Shown here: piece after piece, positions 52,078 to 61,775 of the stretch
Position numbering within the stretch: position 1 is the stretch's first letter
Layout: each line of letters begins with the position of its first letter
Assembly (NCBI RefSeq): GCF_000376445.1
Contig: NZ_AQXI01000001.1
Span: forward strand, 1,892,962-1,956,961
Reading direction: 5' to 3'
Length of the DNA: 64,000 bases
Origin: Haladaptatus paucihalophilus DX253
GTDB taxonomy: Archaea; Halobacteriota; Halobacteria; Halobacteriales; Haladaptataceae
The notes under the pieces: model-generated
The model's database searches: none
Told to the model about the DNA's origin: nothing
What the model saw: only the letters and a program-made list of their open reading frames with translations
Program-made: the position numbers and the translations under genes

Positions 52078-52668
52078 TCAGAGGCGTCGCTCGAACTCGT
52101 AGTCCATCGGCCCGGCCAACGCGAGCGGTTCGTCGCCGGTTTCACGGAAGTCGTGACGGTACAGCGGCCGGAAGTCACCGAAATCCGTCTGGACGTAGAA
52201 CTCGAAACACGGGAACCCATCGTGGCGGCCACGGATATCCACCGCTCCGTCGCGCCACACGGTGGCTTCGAGGTGGTAGTCAACCGGGTCCGCGTGCGAC
52301 GACAGCGGATTGCTCGCGCTCGCGTGCATGTCGAATTCGACGTATTCGTCGTGCCAAAGCGGGTCGGTACAGGCGATGTCGTCACACGATGCCTTGCCGC
52401 GACGAAGGTTCACGGTTCCGTCGGGGTCCGTGATTCGTTCGACCGACGTACCCGTGTCGGCGTAGGAGACGAGACTGTCGTCCGTGAAATCGACGACCGC
52501 TTCCTGTTCGACGCGACAGCGACCGGTGTTGACGGCGTGGGGCGTAAACTCGCGGGCATCGCCCTTGTATTCGAGCGTTCCGTCGCCGTCGCTGGGACGC
52601 GAAATCCACGCCGACGGGATGAAGGTAGCGCCTCGTATCTTCACGAGGGCGACGTCCTGCGTACTCAT
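52078..52668 (-). CDS. Haloarchaeal protein of unknown function
   Basis: 196 residues from the ATG at 52668 (MSTQDVALVKIRGATFIPSA). A five-residue longer start (ATG 52683) is possible. It is beta-rich with a Cys pair (CDDIACTDP) and aromatic segments (FYVQTDFGDFRPLYRHDFRE). No membrane segment is present. An AT-rich stretch (about 52690-52715) upstream contains a probable TATA box. I do not recognise the family. Confidence 0.65.
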   Translation of the reverse strand: MSTQDVALVKIRGATFIPSAWISRPSDGDGTLEYKGDAREFTPHAVNTGRCRVEQEAVVDFTDDSLVSYADTGTSVERITDPDGTVNLRRGKASCDDIACTDPLWHDEYVEFDMHASASNPLSSHADPVDYHLEATVWRDGAVDIRGRHDGFPCFEFYVQTDFGDFRPLYRHDFRETGDEPLALAGPMDYEFERRL

Positions 52669-52772
52669 ATCTTCTGTGAACACATAGGGTCAAAATAAAA
52701 TTTATGTAAAACTTCCAATTTCCATCACATATATCGCAACAGCTAAAACATCTCACCGAGGGCTACCGTTTG

Positions 52773-53756
52773 GTGCATACTTCGATTCCCGACCTCCTCC
52801 GACTGCTTGCCCTGCCCGTCTTCGGATGGGCCGCGTGGCGTGACGTGAAGACTCGGCGAGTGCCTAACAAGACGTGGTATCCACTGGCGGCGCTCGCCGT
52901 CGTTCTGCTCGTTTGGGACGGCGTGACCGCGATGGGGGCACCGCCGCTGCAACGCAAGTTGTTCCTCTTTCACGTCGCGGTGAGTCTCGGGTTCGTCGCG
53001 CCGCTCGTCATCGCCTTCTGGTGGTTCCGGGCGTTCGGCGGCGCGGACGCGAAGGCGTTTCTCGTCATCGCTCTCCTGTTCCCGTCCTATCCGACCTATC
53101 ACCTCGGAGAATGGGCGTTGCCGATACAGGGAACCGTTTTGGGCGTGTTCTCGCTGACGATTCTGACCAACACGGTCCTGCTCGGCGCGCTCTATCCCGC
53201 CGCGCTGTTGGTGAGGAATCTCCTCACCGGACGGATTTCGTCGGTGATGTTCGTCGGTCGGGTCATCAACTGGGACGCCGTTCCGACGGCCCACGGGCGA
53301 CTGCTCGAAACTCCCGACGGGGTGGCCCGCAACGGCGTGGATTTGGACGCGCTTCGGATGTATCTCCGATGGCGAGGGACGACACTGGCCGAACTTCGAG
53401 CGCGGGCAACCGACCTGCGCGACCCGGAGAGCCTGCCCGAAACGCCGAATTCGCCGACGGACGGGATGGTGACGGACGGCGGAGCGGTCGTCGCACAACG
53501 GTCGGCGACGGAATCGACGGGATACGAGGACCCGTGGGGGGCCGCACAGTTCCTCGACAGCATCGACCGCGGTGCCTACGGGACGACGCCGACACAGCTC
53601 CGCGAGGGACTGGACGTGCTGGTGACGAAAGACGAAGTGTGGGTGTCGCCGGGAATCCCGTTTATCGTTCCGATGTTCCTCGGGATGGTCATCGCGGTCG
53701 GGTACGGCGACCTGCTGTCGGGGGCGCTGTCGGTCCTCGGCCTGGCGACCATCTGA
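52773..53756 (+). CDS. pibD: Archaeal prepilin/prearchaellin peptidase
   Basis: Membrane aspartate protease (A24) that cleaves class III signal peptides of archaellins and pilins before assembly. Both catalytic Asp sites are visible: Asp24 in [11 protein letters not shown] and Asp92 in GGADAKAF. There are six to seven helices, with the haloarchaeal soluble loop near residues 160-260 (rich in Arg/Asp). The start is GTG at 52773. A TTG just before it is less likely. At 327 residues it is longer than PibD of Sulfolobus, as in other haloarchaea. Confidence 0.9.
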   Translation: MHTSIPDLLRLLALPVFGWAAWRDVKTRRVPNKTWYPLAALAVVLLVWDGVTAMGAPPLQRKLFLFHVAVSLGFVAPLVIAFWWFRAFGGADAKAFLVIALLFPSYPTYHLGEWALPIQGTVLGVFSLTILTNTVLLGALYPAALLVRNLLTGRISSVMFVGRVINWDAVPTAHGRLLETPDGVARNGVDLDALRMYLRWRGTTLAELRARATDLRDPESLPETPNSPTDGMVTDGGAVVAQRSATESTGYEDPWGAAQFLDSIDRGAYGTTPTQLREGLDVLVTKDEVWVSPGIPFIVPMFLGMVIAVGYGDLLSGALSVLGLATI

Positions 53757-53765
53757 TTGTCACGC

Positions 53766-54620
53766 TCACAGCGTTTCCCGAACGAATCGGGTGAGCCGCG
53801 GCCGAATTCCGACCTCCCGACGAGTGATGATGACGGTCGTATCCGCGCGCCGTCCGACCGCCTGTGGGACCGACCCGACGAGTTGTCGTCGGAGCATCCC
53901 CTGTCGGGTCGAACCGAGGACCGTGATGTCGTGGTCCGACGCTCGCTCGACGACGGTTTCGGTGACGGAGCCGCTTCTGACCTCCTGTTCGACGGTCGCG
54001 GGAGCAACGCGAGCCGCGATGCTGGCGAGCAGCCGTTCGGTGGTGGCGTCGTCCTCCCCCACCCGGAGCAAGTTGATTTCGGAATCGTTCGCCAGTGCAA
54101 TCGCGCGCGCGACGTCTGCCGCGAGTTCCGCGTGAGGACCCTCGGCGACGGGGACGAGAATGGTGTCCGCCGTCTCCGCCGGGCCGATTTTCTCCACGAG
54201 AACGTCACACGGTGCGCGCGCCACGATGCGGTCGATGTTACTTCCGAGGACGATTTCGCTCGGGTGTTCGCGCGCCTGCCACCCGACGACGAGGGCGTCA
54301 CAGTCGAACTCGACAACGGCGTTCGTGAGCGCGCGGGCGACGTCGTACGAGACGAGCAACTGCCCGCTCACCGGAACCGCCCCCTGTGCGGTTTCGACAA
54401 CTCGGTCGAGGATTTCCTGTTCTTCGCCACCGAACTCGCGGATTATCACCTCGTCGGTGTAGAGTGCGAACGGCGACTGGCGCTCGGTCACGAGAACGCG
54501 CAAGACGAGGACGTCACCGTCCCGTTCGCGTGCGATATCGACCGCGGTTCGGGTCAACTGGGCGGCGTTTTCGGGGTCGGCCACCGCCACAGCGATACGA
54601 TAGTCACTCGTTCCCCCCAT
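53766..54620 (-). CDS. Tandem universal stress protein (UspA) domains
   Basis: 284 residues forming two UspA modules. The first (residues 1 to about 140) has YRIAVAVADPENAAQLTRTA and CDALVVGWQAREHPSEIVLG plus the ATP-loop-like GSNIDRIVARAPCDVLVEK. The second (about 145-284) has DTILVPVAEGPHAELAADVA and VLGSTRQGMLRRQLVGSVP. The usual G-2x-G-9x-G(S/T) of ATP-binding Usps is approximate in module 1. It is a cytoplasmic stress-linked protein and the partner is unknown. It faces the convergent pibD gene 10 bp away. Confidence 0.9.
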   Translation of the reverse strand: MGGTSDYRIAVAVADPENAAQLTRTAVDIARERDGDVLVLRVLVTERQSPFALYTDEVIIREFGGEEQEILDRVVETAQGAVPVSGQLLVSYDVARALTNAVVEFDCDALVVGWQAREHPSEIVLGSNIDRIVARAPCDVLVEKIGPAETADTILVPVAEGPHAELAADVARAIALANDSEINLLRVGEDDATTERLLASIAARVAPATVEQEVRSGSVTETVVERASDHDITVLGSTRQGMLRRQLVGSVPQAVGRRADTTVIITRREVGIRPRLTRFVRETL

Positions 54621-54698
54621 TTTCGGTAAGTACGGCGTCGGTCAGCAAAAGCGTTGGCTCCCCGTAGTGTTTTCGTCGCGCGGGTCGGTTCGGAAAGT

Positions 54699-54872
54699 TT
54701 GGACACCATCACACGATGGGTAGTCGGTGAACTCGTCGGGTCAATGGTCGGCGCGTTGCTCAGCGGCATCGGATACGCCGGGATGACGGTCGGCATCGCT
54801 GCCGCTATCGAGAAGGGCACCGTTTCGGGTGGAAACGGTACGCCTTCGACAGGCGTCGCTGAAGTCAACTGA
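54699..54872 (+). CDS. Possible small membrane protein
   Basis: 57 residues from a TTG start at 54699 (MDTITRWVVGELVGSMVGAL). A single Gly-rich hydrophobic region (VGELVGSMVGALLSGIGYAG plus MTVGIAAAIEKG) ends in a polar tail. The non-ATG start and absence of a family make it tentative. The frame is open 15 codons further upstream, to a TTG at 54654. Confidence 0.4.
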   Translation: MDTITRWVVGELVGSMVGALLSGIGYAGMTVGIAAAIEKGTVSGGNGTPSTGVAEVN

Positions 54873-54876
54873 CGTT

Positions 54877-55467
54877 TCAGTCCAGTTTCGAGAAATCGGT
54901 ATCGACGTTGCCGTCCCGGTCCAAGTCGACCACGGCGTCGAACAGACCGAAGAATCGCTCTATCTGCACTTCGTCGTGAACCCCCTTCGAGAGGTGGAAC
55001 AGTCCGACGGCATCGTGTTCTTCGAGCAGTTCGAGCACCTGCTCGACGGTGTTGTACACCCGCTGTTCGTCCGCGTAGTAAGCCATCTCGGTGATGGAGT
55101 CGAAGCTGATGCGGCGTTTGCCGTCGGTCTTCGTCAGGAACTGTTCGGTGACCGAGAGGATTCCTTCGAGGTCGTCAGGGGCGGAGACGTAGTGAACGTC
55201 GTTCGTGCTTCGGCGGGAGTAGCCGCGTTCGATGCTCAACGTGTCGAGAATGTCGGCCTTGTTCTCGTCTACGTCGTAGTGGTCGAGTTTCTGTTTTACC
55301 TCGCGGGCCGTCGTCCGTGTCGAAATGACGAGGAAGCGGTCGGTATCCGTTTTCAAAAAGTCGGTGTCGATTCGGTCGGTTTCTCCCGTGCTCGGATGTA
55401 AAAGGAGGACGCCAGTGCCGCCCGGTATCGAATTTGGCGTGTTCTCTATATCGAGTTGGTAATCCAT
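54877..55467 (-). CDS. KaiC/RecA-like protein without a P-loop
   Basis: 196 residues. Alternating strands and helices (GGTGVLLLHPSTGETDRIDT, RFLVISTRTTAREVKQKLDH, RISFDSITEMAYYADEQRVY, HDAVGLFHLSKGVHDEVQIE) follow a KaiC-type core. The Walker A is lost at GGTGVLLLHPST, which has no GKT. The gene shares this feature with 27651-28256. A conserved DSITEM-like segment replaces the Walker B area. It is probably a degenerate regulator of a partner ATPase, by inference only. Confidence 0.65.
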   Translation of the reverse strand: MDYQLDIENTPNSIPGGTGVLLLHPSTGETDRIDTDFLKTDTDRFLVISTRTTAREVKQKLDHYDVDENKADILDTLSIERGYSRRSTNDVHYVSAPDDLEGILSVTEQFLTKTDGKRRISFDSITEMAYYADEQRVYNTVEQVLELLEEHDAVGLFHLSKGVHDEVQIERFFGLFDAVVDLDRDGNVDTDFSKLD

Positions 55468-55649
55468 ATCATCCGGTAACTAGCGGAAGCGACTTAAAAT
55501 ATACGGGAATGCGGGTCGGAACACCACGTTAGCACCGAACACGTCCGAGGGAGACGTGGCTGTTCAACCGGTGAACCGGACCGTTTCGTCACCAAAAACA
55601 CCGGTTGGTGCCACGATACGTTCGGTCAATAGTCAGTTTGCAGACTATC

Positions 55650-55841
55650 TCAAAGGTGCGACTGGATAGTTCGGCCCTTGTACGAAACCACCACGAACGC
55701 AACGCCAGCGAAGGCGGTCAACCCGCCGAACAGAAGGGAGTCCAGCGGACCGAACGACATGAAGGCGCCGAAAACCAACAACAACAATCCGCCGATAACG
55801 AGGCGCAGCCGTGCTCCGAACGATAGTCGTGAGTTTGCCAT
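55650..55841 (-). CDS. 63-residue two-helix membrane protein
   Basis: MANSRLSFGARLRLVIGGLL begins a hairpin of two hydrophobic helices (LVIGGLLLLVFGAFMSF and LLFGGLTAFAGVAFVVVSYK) with a Gly/Pro loop. The ATG at 55841 is preceded by an AT-rich promoter region (TTATTAACATTTTTGTTACT). The longer frame up to 56786 is the antisense shadow of other genes. Confidence 0.65.
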   Translation of the reverse strand: MANSRLSFGARLRLVIGGLLLLVFGAFMSFGPLDSLLFGGLTAFAGVAFVVVSYKGRTIQSHL

Positions 55842-55939
55842 CGAGGAAACGTTACTATTCTCTATTATTAACATTTTTGTTACTGATATAATATTCTGAC
55901 ACATTCGGGCGGGGGTTTGCTTCCGAACGACGGATTCCG

Positions 55940-56380
55940 TCAGAACACGCTGTCGGCGGTGGCCGCGCCGACGACGCTGAACACGGACCCCACGCTGACG
56001 GCCTTGACCGTCGTGAAGAGCGCCTGCCCGGACGTGTGGCCGTCGAACAAACCGTCGTGAAGGAACGTCTCCGGCGCGGCGAACACCACGGCGAGGATGG
56101 CGACGGACCCGAAGGAGACCACCATCAACGAGATGAAGCGGGTCGGGACACCGGCCACGTCCGCCTCGCGGTCGGGGTCGCGCTCGTGGTCCGCCTTGTA
56201 GAGCGCGCCGTATCCGATTCCGAAGACGATACAGACGGTCGCAAGCGCGTGGATGGTGGACATGTTTCCCGCGATGTCCCAGACCTCCTGCGTGACGACG
56301 AACGGACCAGCGAGGAGGAAGCCGCCGAGCACCTGCTGGGCCGTATCGGCGAGGGCGAATCGTTTTCTCGAACCGACCAT
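55940..56380 (-). CDS. DUF2391-family membrane protein
   Basis: 146 residues from the ATG at 56380. It begins MVGSRKRFALADTAQQVLGG, a segment I associate with the DUF2391 family. Four helices follow: FLLAGPFVVTQEVWDIAGN, HALATVCIVFGIGYGALYK, LMVVSFGSVAILAVVFAAP and LFTTVKAVSVGSVFSVVGAA. The function is unknown. It is divergent from a methyltransferase, with 77 bp between starts. Confidence 0.82.
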   Translation of the reverse strand: MVGSRKRFALADTAQQVLGGFLLAGPFVVTQEVWDIAGNMSTIHALATVCIVFGIGYGALYKADHERDPDREADVAGVPTRFISLMVVSFGSVAILAVVFAAPETFLHDGLFDGHTSGQALFTTVKAVSVGSVFSVVGAATADSVF

Positions 56381-56457
56381 ATCCCCGAGAAGGGGCCGAG
56401 AAATAAAGCCCTGTGCGTTCCGAACGGGTTTTGTCGGGGACGGCCGTTCCATCGTGC

Positions 56458-57138
56458 ATGAGCGTCCGCGAGGAGTTCGACGACTGGGCGGCGGATGGCC
56501 GCGACAAGGGAATGGAAGAGCGACACTGGCACACGGCGAAACACGTTCTCGCCCGGATGCCGGTCGAAGACGGCGACACGGTCCTCGATTTGGGATGCGG
56601 AAGCGGATACGCCGGACGTGCCGTGCGCGATACGAAGGGAGCGGGACGGGTGTACGGACTCGACGGTTCGCCCGAGATGGCGCGCAACGCGCGGGGGTAC
56701 ACCGACGACTCGAACGTCTCGTACCTCGTCGGCGACTTCGACCACCTACCGTTCGCCGACGACAGCATCGACCACGTGTTCACCATGGAAGCGTTCTACT
56801 ACGCGAACGACCCCCACGAGACGCTTCGGGAGGTGCGGCGGATACTTCGTCCCGGCGGCACGTTCTTCTGCGCCGTGAACTACTACGAGGAGAACGTCCA
56901 CTCCCACGCGTGGCAGGACTCGATTTCGGTCGAGATGACGCGCTGGAGCCGCGAGGAGTACCGCGACGCGTTCCATGAGGCGGGGTTGTACGTCGCCGAA
57001 CAGGACAACGTACCGGACCGCGAGACGGAGATACCCGCGGAAGACGCGTTTCCGACGGATAACTGGGAGACGCGCGAGGCGATGGTCGAACGCTACCGCG
57101 AGTTCGGCACCCTGCTGACCGTCGGCGTCGCGCCGTAA
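56458..57138 (+). CDS. SAM-dependent methyltransferase
   Basis: 226 residues from the ATG at 56458 (MSVREEFDDWAADGRDKGME). The Rossmann core has TVLDLGCGSGYAGRAVRD, GLDGSPEMARNARGY, YLVGDFDHLPFADDSIDHVF and RRILRPGGTFFCAVNYYEEN. The layout resembles small-molecule or quinone-type methyltransferases (UbiE-like), but the substrate is not known. Confidence 0.86.
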   Translation: MSVREEFDDWAADGRDKGMEERHWHTAKHVLARMPVEDGDTVLDLGCGSGYAGRAVRDTKGAGRVYGLDGSPEMARNARGYTDDSNVSYLVGDFDHLPFADDSIDHVFTMEAFYYANDPHETLREVRRILRPGGTFFCAVNYYEENVHSHAWQDSISVEMTRWSREEYRDAFHEAGLYVAEQDNVPDRETEIPAEDAFPTDNWETREAMVERYREFGTLLTVGVAP

Positions 57139-57267
57139 CCCCTTCGTTTCGGGTGGAACGACCCGACAAACTGTCGATTCTGGGGGATTCAGCCGAAGCG
57201 ACGATTCGGGGCAATAGCACACGCTACCGGAGGATTTAACCAAACAGCAGGGCGTCTTTTAGGTGAC

Positions 57268-58185
57268 ATGGTGAAAGTAAGCGTAGTTGGCGCGGCAGGC
57301 ACTGTCGGGGCCGCCGCAGGCTACAACATCGCACTGCGTGATGTCGCGGACGAACTCGTTCTCGTTGACATTCCGGACATGGAAGACAAGACGGTCGGGC
57401 AGGCCGCGGACGTGAACCACGGGGCCGCCTACGACTCGAACACGGTCGTCCGACAGGGGACCTACGAGGACACCGCCGGGTCCGACGTCGTCGTCATCAC
57501 GGCCGGGATTCCGCGTCAGCCGGGACAGACGCGTATCGACCTCGCGGGCGACAACGCGCCCATCATGGAGGACATCGGGGACTCGATCGCCGAGCACAAC
57601 GACGGTGACTTCGTGACGATCACGACGTCCAACCCAGTCGACCTCCTGAACCGCCACCTGTACGAGACGGGTGACCGCGCACGGGAGAAAGTTATCGGCT
57701 TCGGTGGCCGCCTCGATAGCGCGCGATTCCGCTACGTCCTGAGCCAACGCTTCGACGCGCCGGTCCAGAACGTCGAAGCGACCATCATGGGCGAACACGG
57801 CGACGCACAGGTACCCGTCTTCTCCAAGGTTCGCATCGACGGCGCGGACCCCGAGTTCTCGGACGACGAGAAAGAAGAAATCCTCGGCGAGCTCAAAGAG
57901 AGCGCGATGAACGTCATCGAGAAGAAGGGCGCGACCCAGTGGGGCCCGGCCACGGGCGTCGGCCACATGGTCGAGGCCGTCATCCGCGACACGGGCGAAG
58001 TGCTCCCCGGTTCCATCAAACTCGAAGGCGAGTACGGCCACGAAGGCGTCGCGCTCGGCGTCCCCGTCAAACTCGGCGCGAACGGCGTCGAAGAAGTCGT
58101 CGAGTGGGACCTCACCGAGTTCGAGCGCGAACAGCTCGGCGAAGCGGCGGACAAGCTCGCAGAGCAGTACGAGAAGATAGAGTAA
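57268..58185 (+). CDS. mdh: Malate dehydrogenase
   Basis: Reversibly oxidises malate to oxaloacetate with NAD in the TCA cycle. 305 residues of the haloarchaeal LDH-like MDH. NAD-binding loop [13 protein letters not shown], substrate arginine in RQPGQTR, active-site His in [10 protein letters not shown]. The acidic surface residues and the C-terminal [16 protein letters not shown] fit halophilic adaptation. The ATG at 57268 follows GTGACATG closely. A T6 run and a repeat lie downstream. Confidence 0.97.
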   Translation: MVKVSVVGAAGTVGAAAGYNIALRDVADELVLVDIPDMEDKTVGQAADVNHGAAYDSNTVVRQGTYEDTAGSDVVVITAGIPRQPGQTRIDLAGDNAPIMEDIGDSIAEHNDGDFVTITTSNPVDLLNRHLYETGDRAREKVIGFGGRLDSARFRYVLSQRFDAPVQNVEATIMGEHGDAQVPVFSKVRIDGADPEFSDDEKEEILGELKESAMNVIEKKGATQWGPATGVGHMVEAVIRDTGEVLPGSIKLEGEYGHEGVALGVPVKLGANGVEEVVEWDLTEFEREQLGEAADKLAEQYEKIE

Positions 58186-58218
58186 GCGCGTTTCCGAGCG
58201 ATTTCTAGTTTCAACCGA

Positions 58219-58224
58219 TTTTTT
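58219..58224 (+). terminator. T-rich terminator after mdh
   Basis: A run of six T lies 34 bp after the mdh stop, a typical archaeal U-tract stop signal. A hairpin (58232-58253) follows. Confidence 0.4.
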
Positions 58225-58231
58225 CGACGCG

Positions 58232-58276
58232 ACCGTCGTAGCGAGCCGACGGTATCGTCAGAAGCGAGCCGACGGT
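58232..58276. repeat. Hairpin with partial direct repeat between mdh and the phosphoesterase gene
   Basis: ACCGTCG (58232-58238) is complementary to CGACGGT (58247-58253). The segment AGCGAGCCGACGGT occurs twice, at 58240-58253 and 58263-58276. This sits between two convergent genes and could help end both transcripts. Confidence 0.5.
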
Positions 58277-58294
58277 CGAAACGTCTCTCCGGCC

Positions 58295-58954
58295 CTACCG
58301 CCCTTTCGTCAATCGCGCGCCGATTTTGTCCGGCAGTCCCGCCTCCCGCACCGCCTCCTGTACCGCTTCGATGTCGTACTCCACGCGTCGCTCCTCGACG
58401 CTCATATCGTCGAAGTCGAGAATCGCGTAGGCGGCGCGAGGGTCGCCGTCCCGCGGTTGACCGACGCTTCCGGGATTCATCACGACGCCCTCGTCGTACG
58501 TTTCGTGGTGTTGGACGTGTGTGTGACCCATGACGAGGACGTCCTCGTCACCCAGTTGGTCGGGGTCAAATTCCTCGGGATAGGTGTAGTGGTCGGGGTC
58601 GTCGGGGTGGCCGTGGACGATTCTGACTCGACCGTCGCACGCGAGACGCGAATCCGGGCGGTGAGAGAGCCAGTCGATCTGTAGGTCGTTGAGTTCATCG
58701 CGGGCGTGCTCGACGCCCGCGGCCGCCATGCTGTTGAATCGGAAGGCGGTGCCGGTGACGACCGCCCGGTCGTGATTTCCCATCACGCTCGCCGAAACGC
58801 GGTCGCGGAGGCTGTCGACGCACTCGCTCGGCCACGGGTTGTAGCCGACCACATCGCCCGCACAGAGGAGTTCCTCGACGGGCGGCATGTCGTCGAGAAC
58901 GGCATCGAGCGCGACGCGGTTCGAGTGAACGTCCGAGATGATACCGACCTTCAT
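58295..58954 (-). CDS. YfcE/MJ0936-type metallophosphoesterase
   Basis: 219 residues. The metal-binding motifs in order are IISDVHSN, CAGDVVGY, MGNHDRAV, VHGHPDD and MGHTHVQHH. These bind two metals in the calcineurin-like fold, and relatives hydrolyse phosphodiesters. The ATG at 58954 (MKVGIISDVHSN) is definite. The start lies 25 bp after purO, so they form one operon, which suggests nucleotide-related chemistry. Confidence 0.9.
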   Translation of the reverse strand: MKVGIISDVHSNRVALDAVLDDMPPVEELLCAGDVVGYNPWPSECVDSLRDRVSASVMGNHDRAVVTGTAFRFNSMAAAGVEHARDELNDLQIDWLSHRPDSRLACDGRVRIVHGHPDDPDHYTYPEEFDPDQLGDEDVLVMGHTHVQHHETYDEGVVMNPGSVGQPRDGDPRAAYAILDFDDMSVEERRVEYDIEAVQEAVREAGLPDKIGARLTKGR

Positions 58955-58979
58955 GTCGGTCGATACGTTCGGGAAAGCC

Positions 58980-59555
58980 TTAATTCCCGTTCTCGACCGC
59001 GAGCGAAAAGTCGTTCTCGTCGTTTCGAGCGACGCCGACGCCGCAGACGGGGTGTTCGAAATCAAGGTCGTAGGCCGCACTCGCCGCGGTTTCGGCGTCC
59101 GCGGCATCGAAGTCGAAGGCCTCGGGCGTGTCCTTCTCGTAGGTCGCCACGAGCGTCGGTTCCGTGACCTCCTTCACGAGCAGGGCGTCGCGGCGGACGA
59201 TACCGATGTAGGATTCCTCGCCGACGGTTCCCGCGATTCGCGGCGTGTCGTAGTCGTCCTTTTCGTAATCGAGCGCGAGAAGACTCTCCGCGAGGGCGTC
59301 ACGCGCGGGGTATCCGAGTTCTATCTTCTCGGCGATGGGGTCCACTTGCGAGCCGTTGCCGATGACCGCCGTGTCGCCGACGACGCGGGCGCAGTTGTAC
59401 GCGATGTAGGGGTTGTCCGTCTCCGGTGCGTCGTCGGTCGGGCCGACGGTGACGGTCTCACCGTGAGCGACCGCTTTTCGGTTGGGGAACGACCGCGAGG
59501 AAACTCGGTAGGCGCCGACGTCTGGACCGACGACGATGAAGCGTCCGATGTACAT
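58980..59555 (-). CDS. purO: IMP cyclohydrolase, archaeal type
   Basis: Catalyses the last step of IMP synthesis by closing FAICAR, in place of bacterial PurH. 191 residues from the ATG at 59555 ([12 protein letters not shown]). An ATG two codons earlier is possible. PurO marks are [50 protein letters not shown] and [13 protein letters not shown]. It is the first gene of the pair with the phosphoesterase. Confidence 0.95.
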   Translation of the reverse strand: MYIGRFIVVGPDVGAYRVSSRSFPNRKAVAHGETVTVGPTDDAPETDNPYIAYNCARVVGDTAVIGNGSQVDPIAEKIELGYPARDALAESLLALDYEKDDYDTPRIAGTVGEESYIGIVRRDALLVKEVTEPTLVATYEKDTPEAFDFDAADAETAASAAYDLDFEHPVCGVGVARNDENDFSLAVENGN

Positions 59556-59617
59556 ACACAAACATGCGTAATTGGGACTGAAATACGTGCTGGTTTGTGC
59601 ACGGTTACGGTGTCGTC

Positions 59618-60754
59618 TCAGATTTTGCTCGAAAGGAAGTCCCGGAAGTACTCCTCCATCCGTTCTTGGGAGTAGAACTTGACGCTCTTGTCGCGGAGTT
59701 CCGCGAGCAGGTGGTTTTGGACCATGACGAACGAACCGAGCCGACGCGATTTCTTCTGCACCGTATCAACCCGGTCACGGCGACGGGACACGTAGTGTTC
59801 GAGCCCCTGTTCGAGGTACTTCGAATCGGTTCGGGTCAGTTCGTCCGCGAGGACTGCCGCCGATTCCATCGCCATCGACGCACCGACACCGCCGGTCGGC
59901 AGTATCGCGTGTCCGGCGTCCCCGATGAGAACGACGCGGCCCTTCGTCCACTCGTCCATGTGCAGGTCGTAGAAGTCGTCGTGCCACATCTCCGCCGGGT
60001 CGTCCATCTCGCCGAGGATGTCCGGGACCAACCCACCCATGTCGTCGAACGTCTCACGAACGCGGTCGAGGCGCTCGTCCACGGGGTCGGGGGCTCCTTC
60101 GGGCGCGGTCGCGGCGAGGAAACACGCCAACTTGTCCTCCGTCGGGTACAGACCGGCGAACCGTCCCGCGCCCCAGTGCTCCTGCACTTCGCCCGACGTC
60201 GCCAACGAAGGGTCCACCCAGAACGCCCACCCGGTCATGTCGTGATACGTCAACTCCACCTCGCCAAACACGAGGTCCCGAACCTTCGAGTGGATGCCGT
60301 CCGCGCCGACAACGAGGTCGTAGGTGGCCGTCGTGCCGTCGGTGAAAGTGACGTCAACTTCGTCCGAGTGTTGGTCGATTTCGGTGACGGTCGTTCCCAT
60401 CCGGAGATTCTCCTCGGAGATGGTTTCCTGCAACACGTCGACGAGATTCGGTCGCCAGATGAGATACGTCTCGCCGTACTCGTCGGCGAGGCTGCCCATG
60501 TCGTAGCCGTGTAGGTGTGTTCCGTCGTGGTCGAGAACGTGGTACTCCTCGAACTGGTCCGCGTTATCGAGGAGTTCGTCGTACTTGCCGAGTCCCTTCA
60601 GGATGTTCGACCCCGCGGGCCACAGGCTAAGGGTGTAGCCGAGGCCGCCGTAGTTGCTCGATTTCTCCACCACGTCGGGTGAGAATCCGCGCTGTTCCAG
60701 CAGGCCCGCAAGCGTCAACCCGGCGATGCCGCCGCCGACCACGAGAATCCGCAT
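59618..60754 (-). CDS. FAD-dependent monooxygenase (aromatic hydroxylase class)
   Basis: 378 residues. N-terminal FAD motif [17 protein letters not shown], the second dinucleotide motif [15 protein letters not shown], and the C-terminal ribose-binding [20 protein letters not shown] of group A flavin monooxygenases. Substrates of relatives are aromatic acids, quinones or isoprenoids, so none can be chosen. The ATG at 60754 (MRILVVGGG) gives the family N-terminus. An ATG at 60784 is possible and would suit a leader of 35 nt. An HTH-10 regulator is divergent. Confidence 0.9.
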   Translation of the reverse strand: MRILVVGGGIAGLTLAGLLEQRGFSPDVVEKSSNYGGLGYTLSLWPAGSNILKGLGKYDELLDNADQFEEYHVLDHDGTHLHGYDMGSLADEYGETYLIWRPNLVDVLQETISEENLRMGTTVTEIDQHSDEVDVTFTDGTTATYDLVVGADGIHSKVRDLVFGEVELTYHDMTGWAFWVDPSLATSGEVQEHWGAGRFAGLYPTEDKLACFLAATAPEGAPDPVDERLDRVRETFDDMGGLVPDILGEMDDPAEMWHDDFYDLHMDEWTKGRVVLIGDAGHAILPTGGVGASMAMESAAVLADELTRTDSKYLEQGLEHYVSRRRDRVDTVQKKSRRLGSFVMVQNHLLAELRDKSVKFYSQERMEEYFRDFLSSKI

Positions 60755-60911
60755 ATCGTTCCCGTATCGAATAGTAGTCGTCATCGTAGCTGCGTGTACA
60801 AAAGGGAGATTCGTTGCTCTATCCTCTAGCATGCCACAGGTATTTATTAGAGATTGCCGGCGATAATCGATTATCACTCCGGCGTCGGTCCGCCACGGAG
60901 GTCACGAAAAC

Positions 60912-61577
60912 ATGAGGTACGCAACGGTCACAGTCCGCTGGGACGAGGGGGAGCTTCACCCGCTCGACGATGCAGTGGCGCGCGCACCGGACGTTTCCAT
61001 CGAGTTGACGTACTACATCAATCCGGTTCGTGACGGGACGTACGCCGAACTGAGTCGAATTCGTGGGGAGCCAGCTCGGATACGAGCGGTGTTACAGGCG
61101 ACACCGGAGGTGTTAGACTACGACGTTCCGTCCGGAAGCGAGGGGATCACGTACACCCACTACGAATCCGCCCCGCTCATGGACGCGATGCTCGGGGTGC
61201 TTTTCGACCACGAAATCGTTCTCGAATGGCCGGTCGAGTTCGTCGATACCGCGACCGGCCGCGGGGTTCGAGTGACGTTTCTCGGAACGGAGCGGGCCTT
61301 GAGCGAAGCGCTCGGCGACGTTCCGGACGACTTCGGAATCGAACTCGAACGGATGGGCGACTATTCGTCGCGGATTTCCGACCCGGTTGCGACGCTCACC
61401 GACCGCCAACGGGAGGTGTTGGCGGTGGCAGTTCGGAAGGGGTACTACGAGATTCCCCGCGAGACGACGCATCGGGAAATCGCCGACGAACTGTCGGTCG
61501 CCCCCGGAACCGTCAGCAAACAGTTACAACGCATCGAAATCGAGCTAATATCGGCGCTTTCGACCCCGAACGGATAG
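60912..61577 (+). CDS. HTH-10 (bacterioopsin-activator type) regulator
   Basis: 221 residues. The C-terminal helix-turn-helix is LTDRQREVLAVAVRKGYYEI-PRETTHREIADELSVAPGTVSK, the standard HTH-10 module of haloarchaeal Bat-like regulators. The N-terminal about 150 residues form a sensor-like region (ATVTVRWDEGELHPLDDAVA, LMDAMLGVLFDHEIVLEWPV). The gene is divergent from the FAD monooxygenase, with about 157 bp between starts, so control of that gene is plausible. This is inference from position. Confidence 0.9.
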   Translation: MRYATVTVRWDEGELHPLDDAVARAPDVSIELTYYINPVRDGTYAELSRIRGEPARIRAVLQATPEVLDYDVPSGSEGITYTHYESAPLMDAMLGVLFDHEIVLEWPVEFVDTATGRGVRVTFLGTERALSEALGDVPDDFGIELERMGDYSSRISDPVATLTDRQREVLAVAVRKGYYEIPRETTHREIADELSVAPGTVSKQLQRIEIELISALSTPNG

Positions 61578-61697
61578 ATTCACAGCCGAATGCGTGACCG
61601 TGATACCGGGATGCAAGGGTCGGTCGGGTTCGAAACACTGAAATACGGAACTGTGCTACCGTTGAATGCAGATTCAGCGAATCGAATCGCTGAAGCA

Positions 61698-61770
61698 TAA
61701 CAGTCCCATGGGGTAGTGGCCAATCCTGTTGCCTTCTGGGGGCAACGACCGCGGTTCGAATCCGTGTGGG
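61698..61770 (+). tRNA. tRNA-Gln (anticodon CTG)
   Basis: Acceptor AGTCCCA pairs with TGGGACT, with discriminator A. The D arm is GGGT...ATCC. The anticodon stem is TTGCC/GGCAA with loop TTCTGGG, giving CTG. The T arm is CGCGG-TTCGAAT-CCGTG with a G-T pair. No intron is present. The genes downstream look foreign, so the 3' half may be an integration site. Confidence 0.95.
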
Positions 61771-61775
61771 ACTAT

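Noticed and set aside
58232-58276. A tRNA or small RNA gene after mdh
   Set aside because: Only a short hairpin with a partial direct repeat is present. No cloverleaf or promoter can be drawn.
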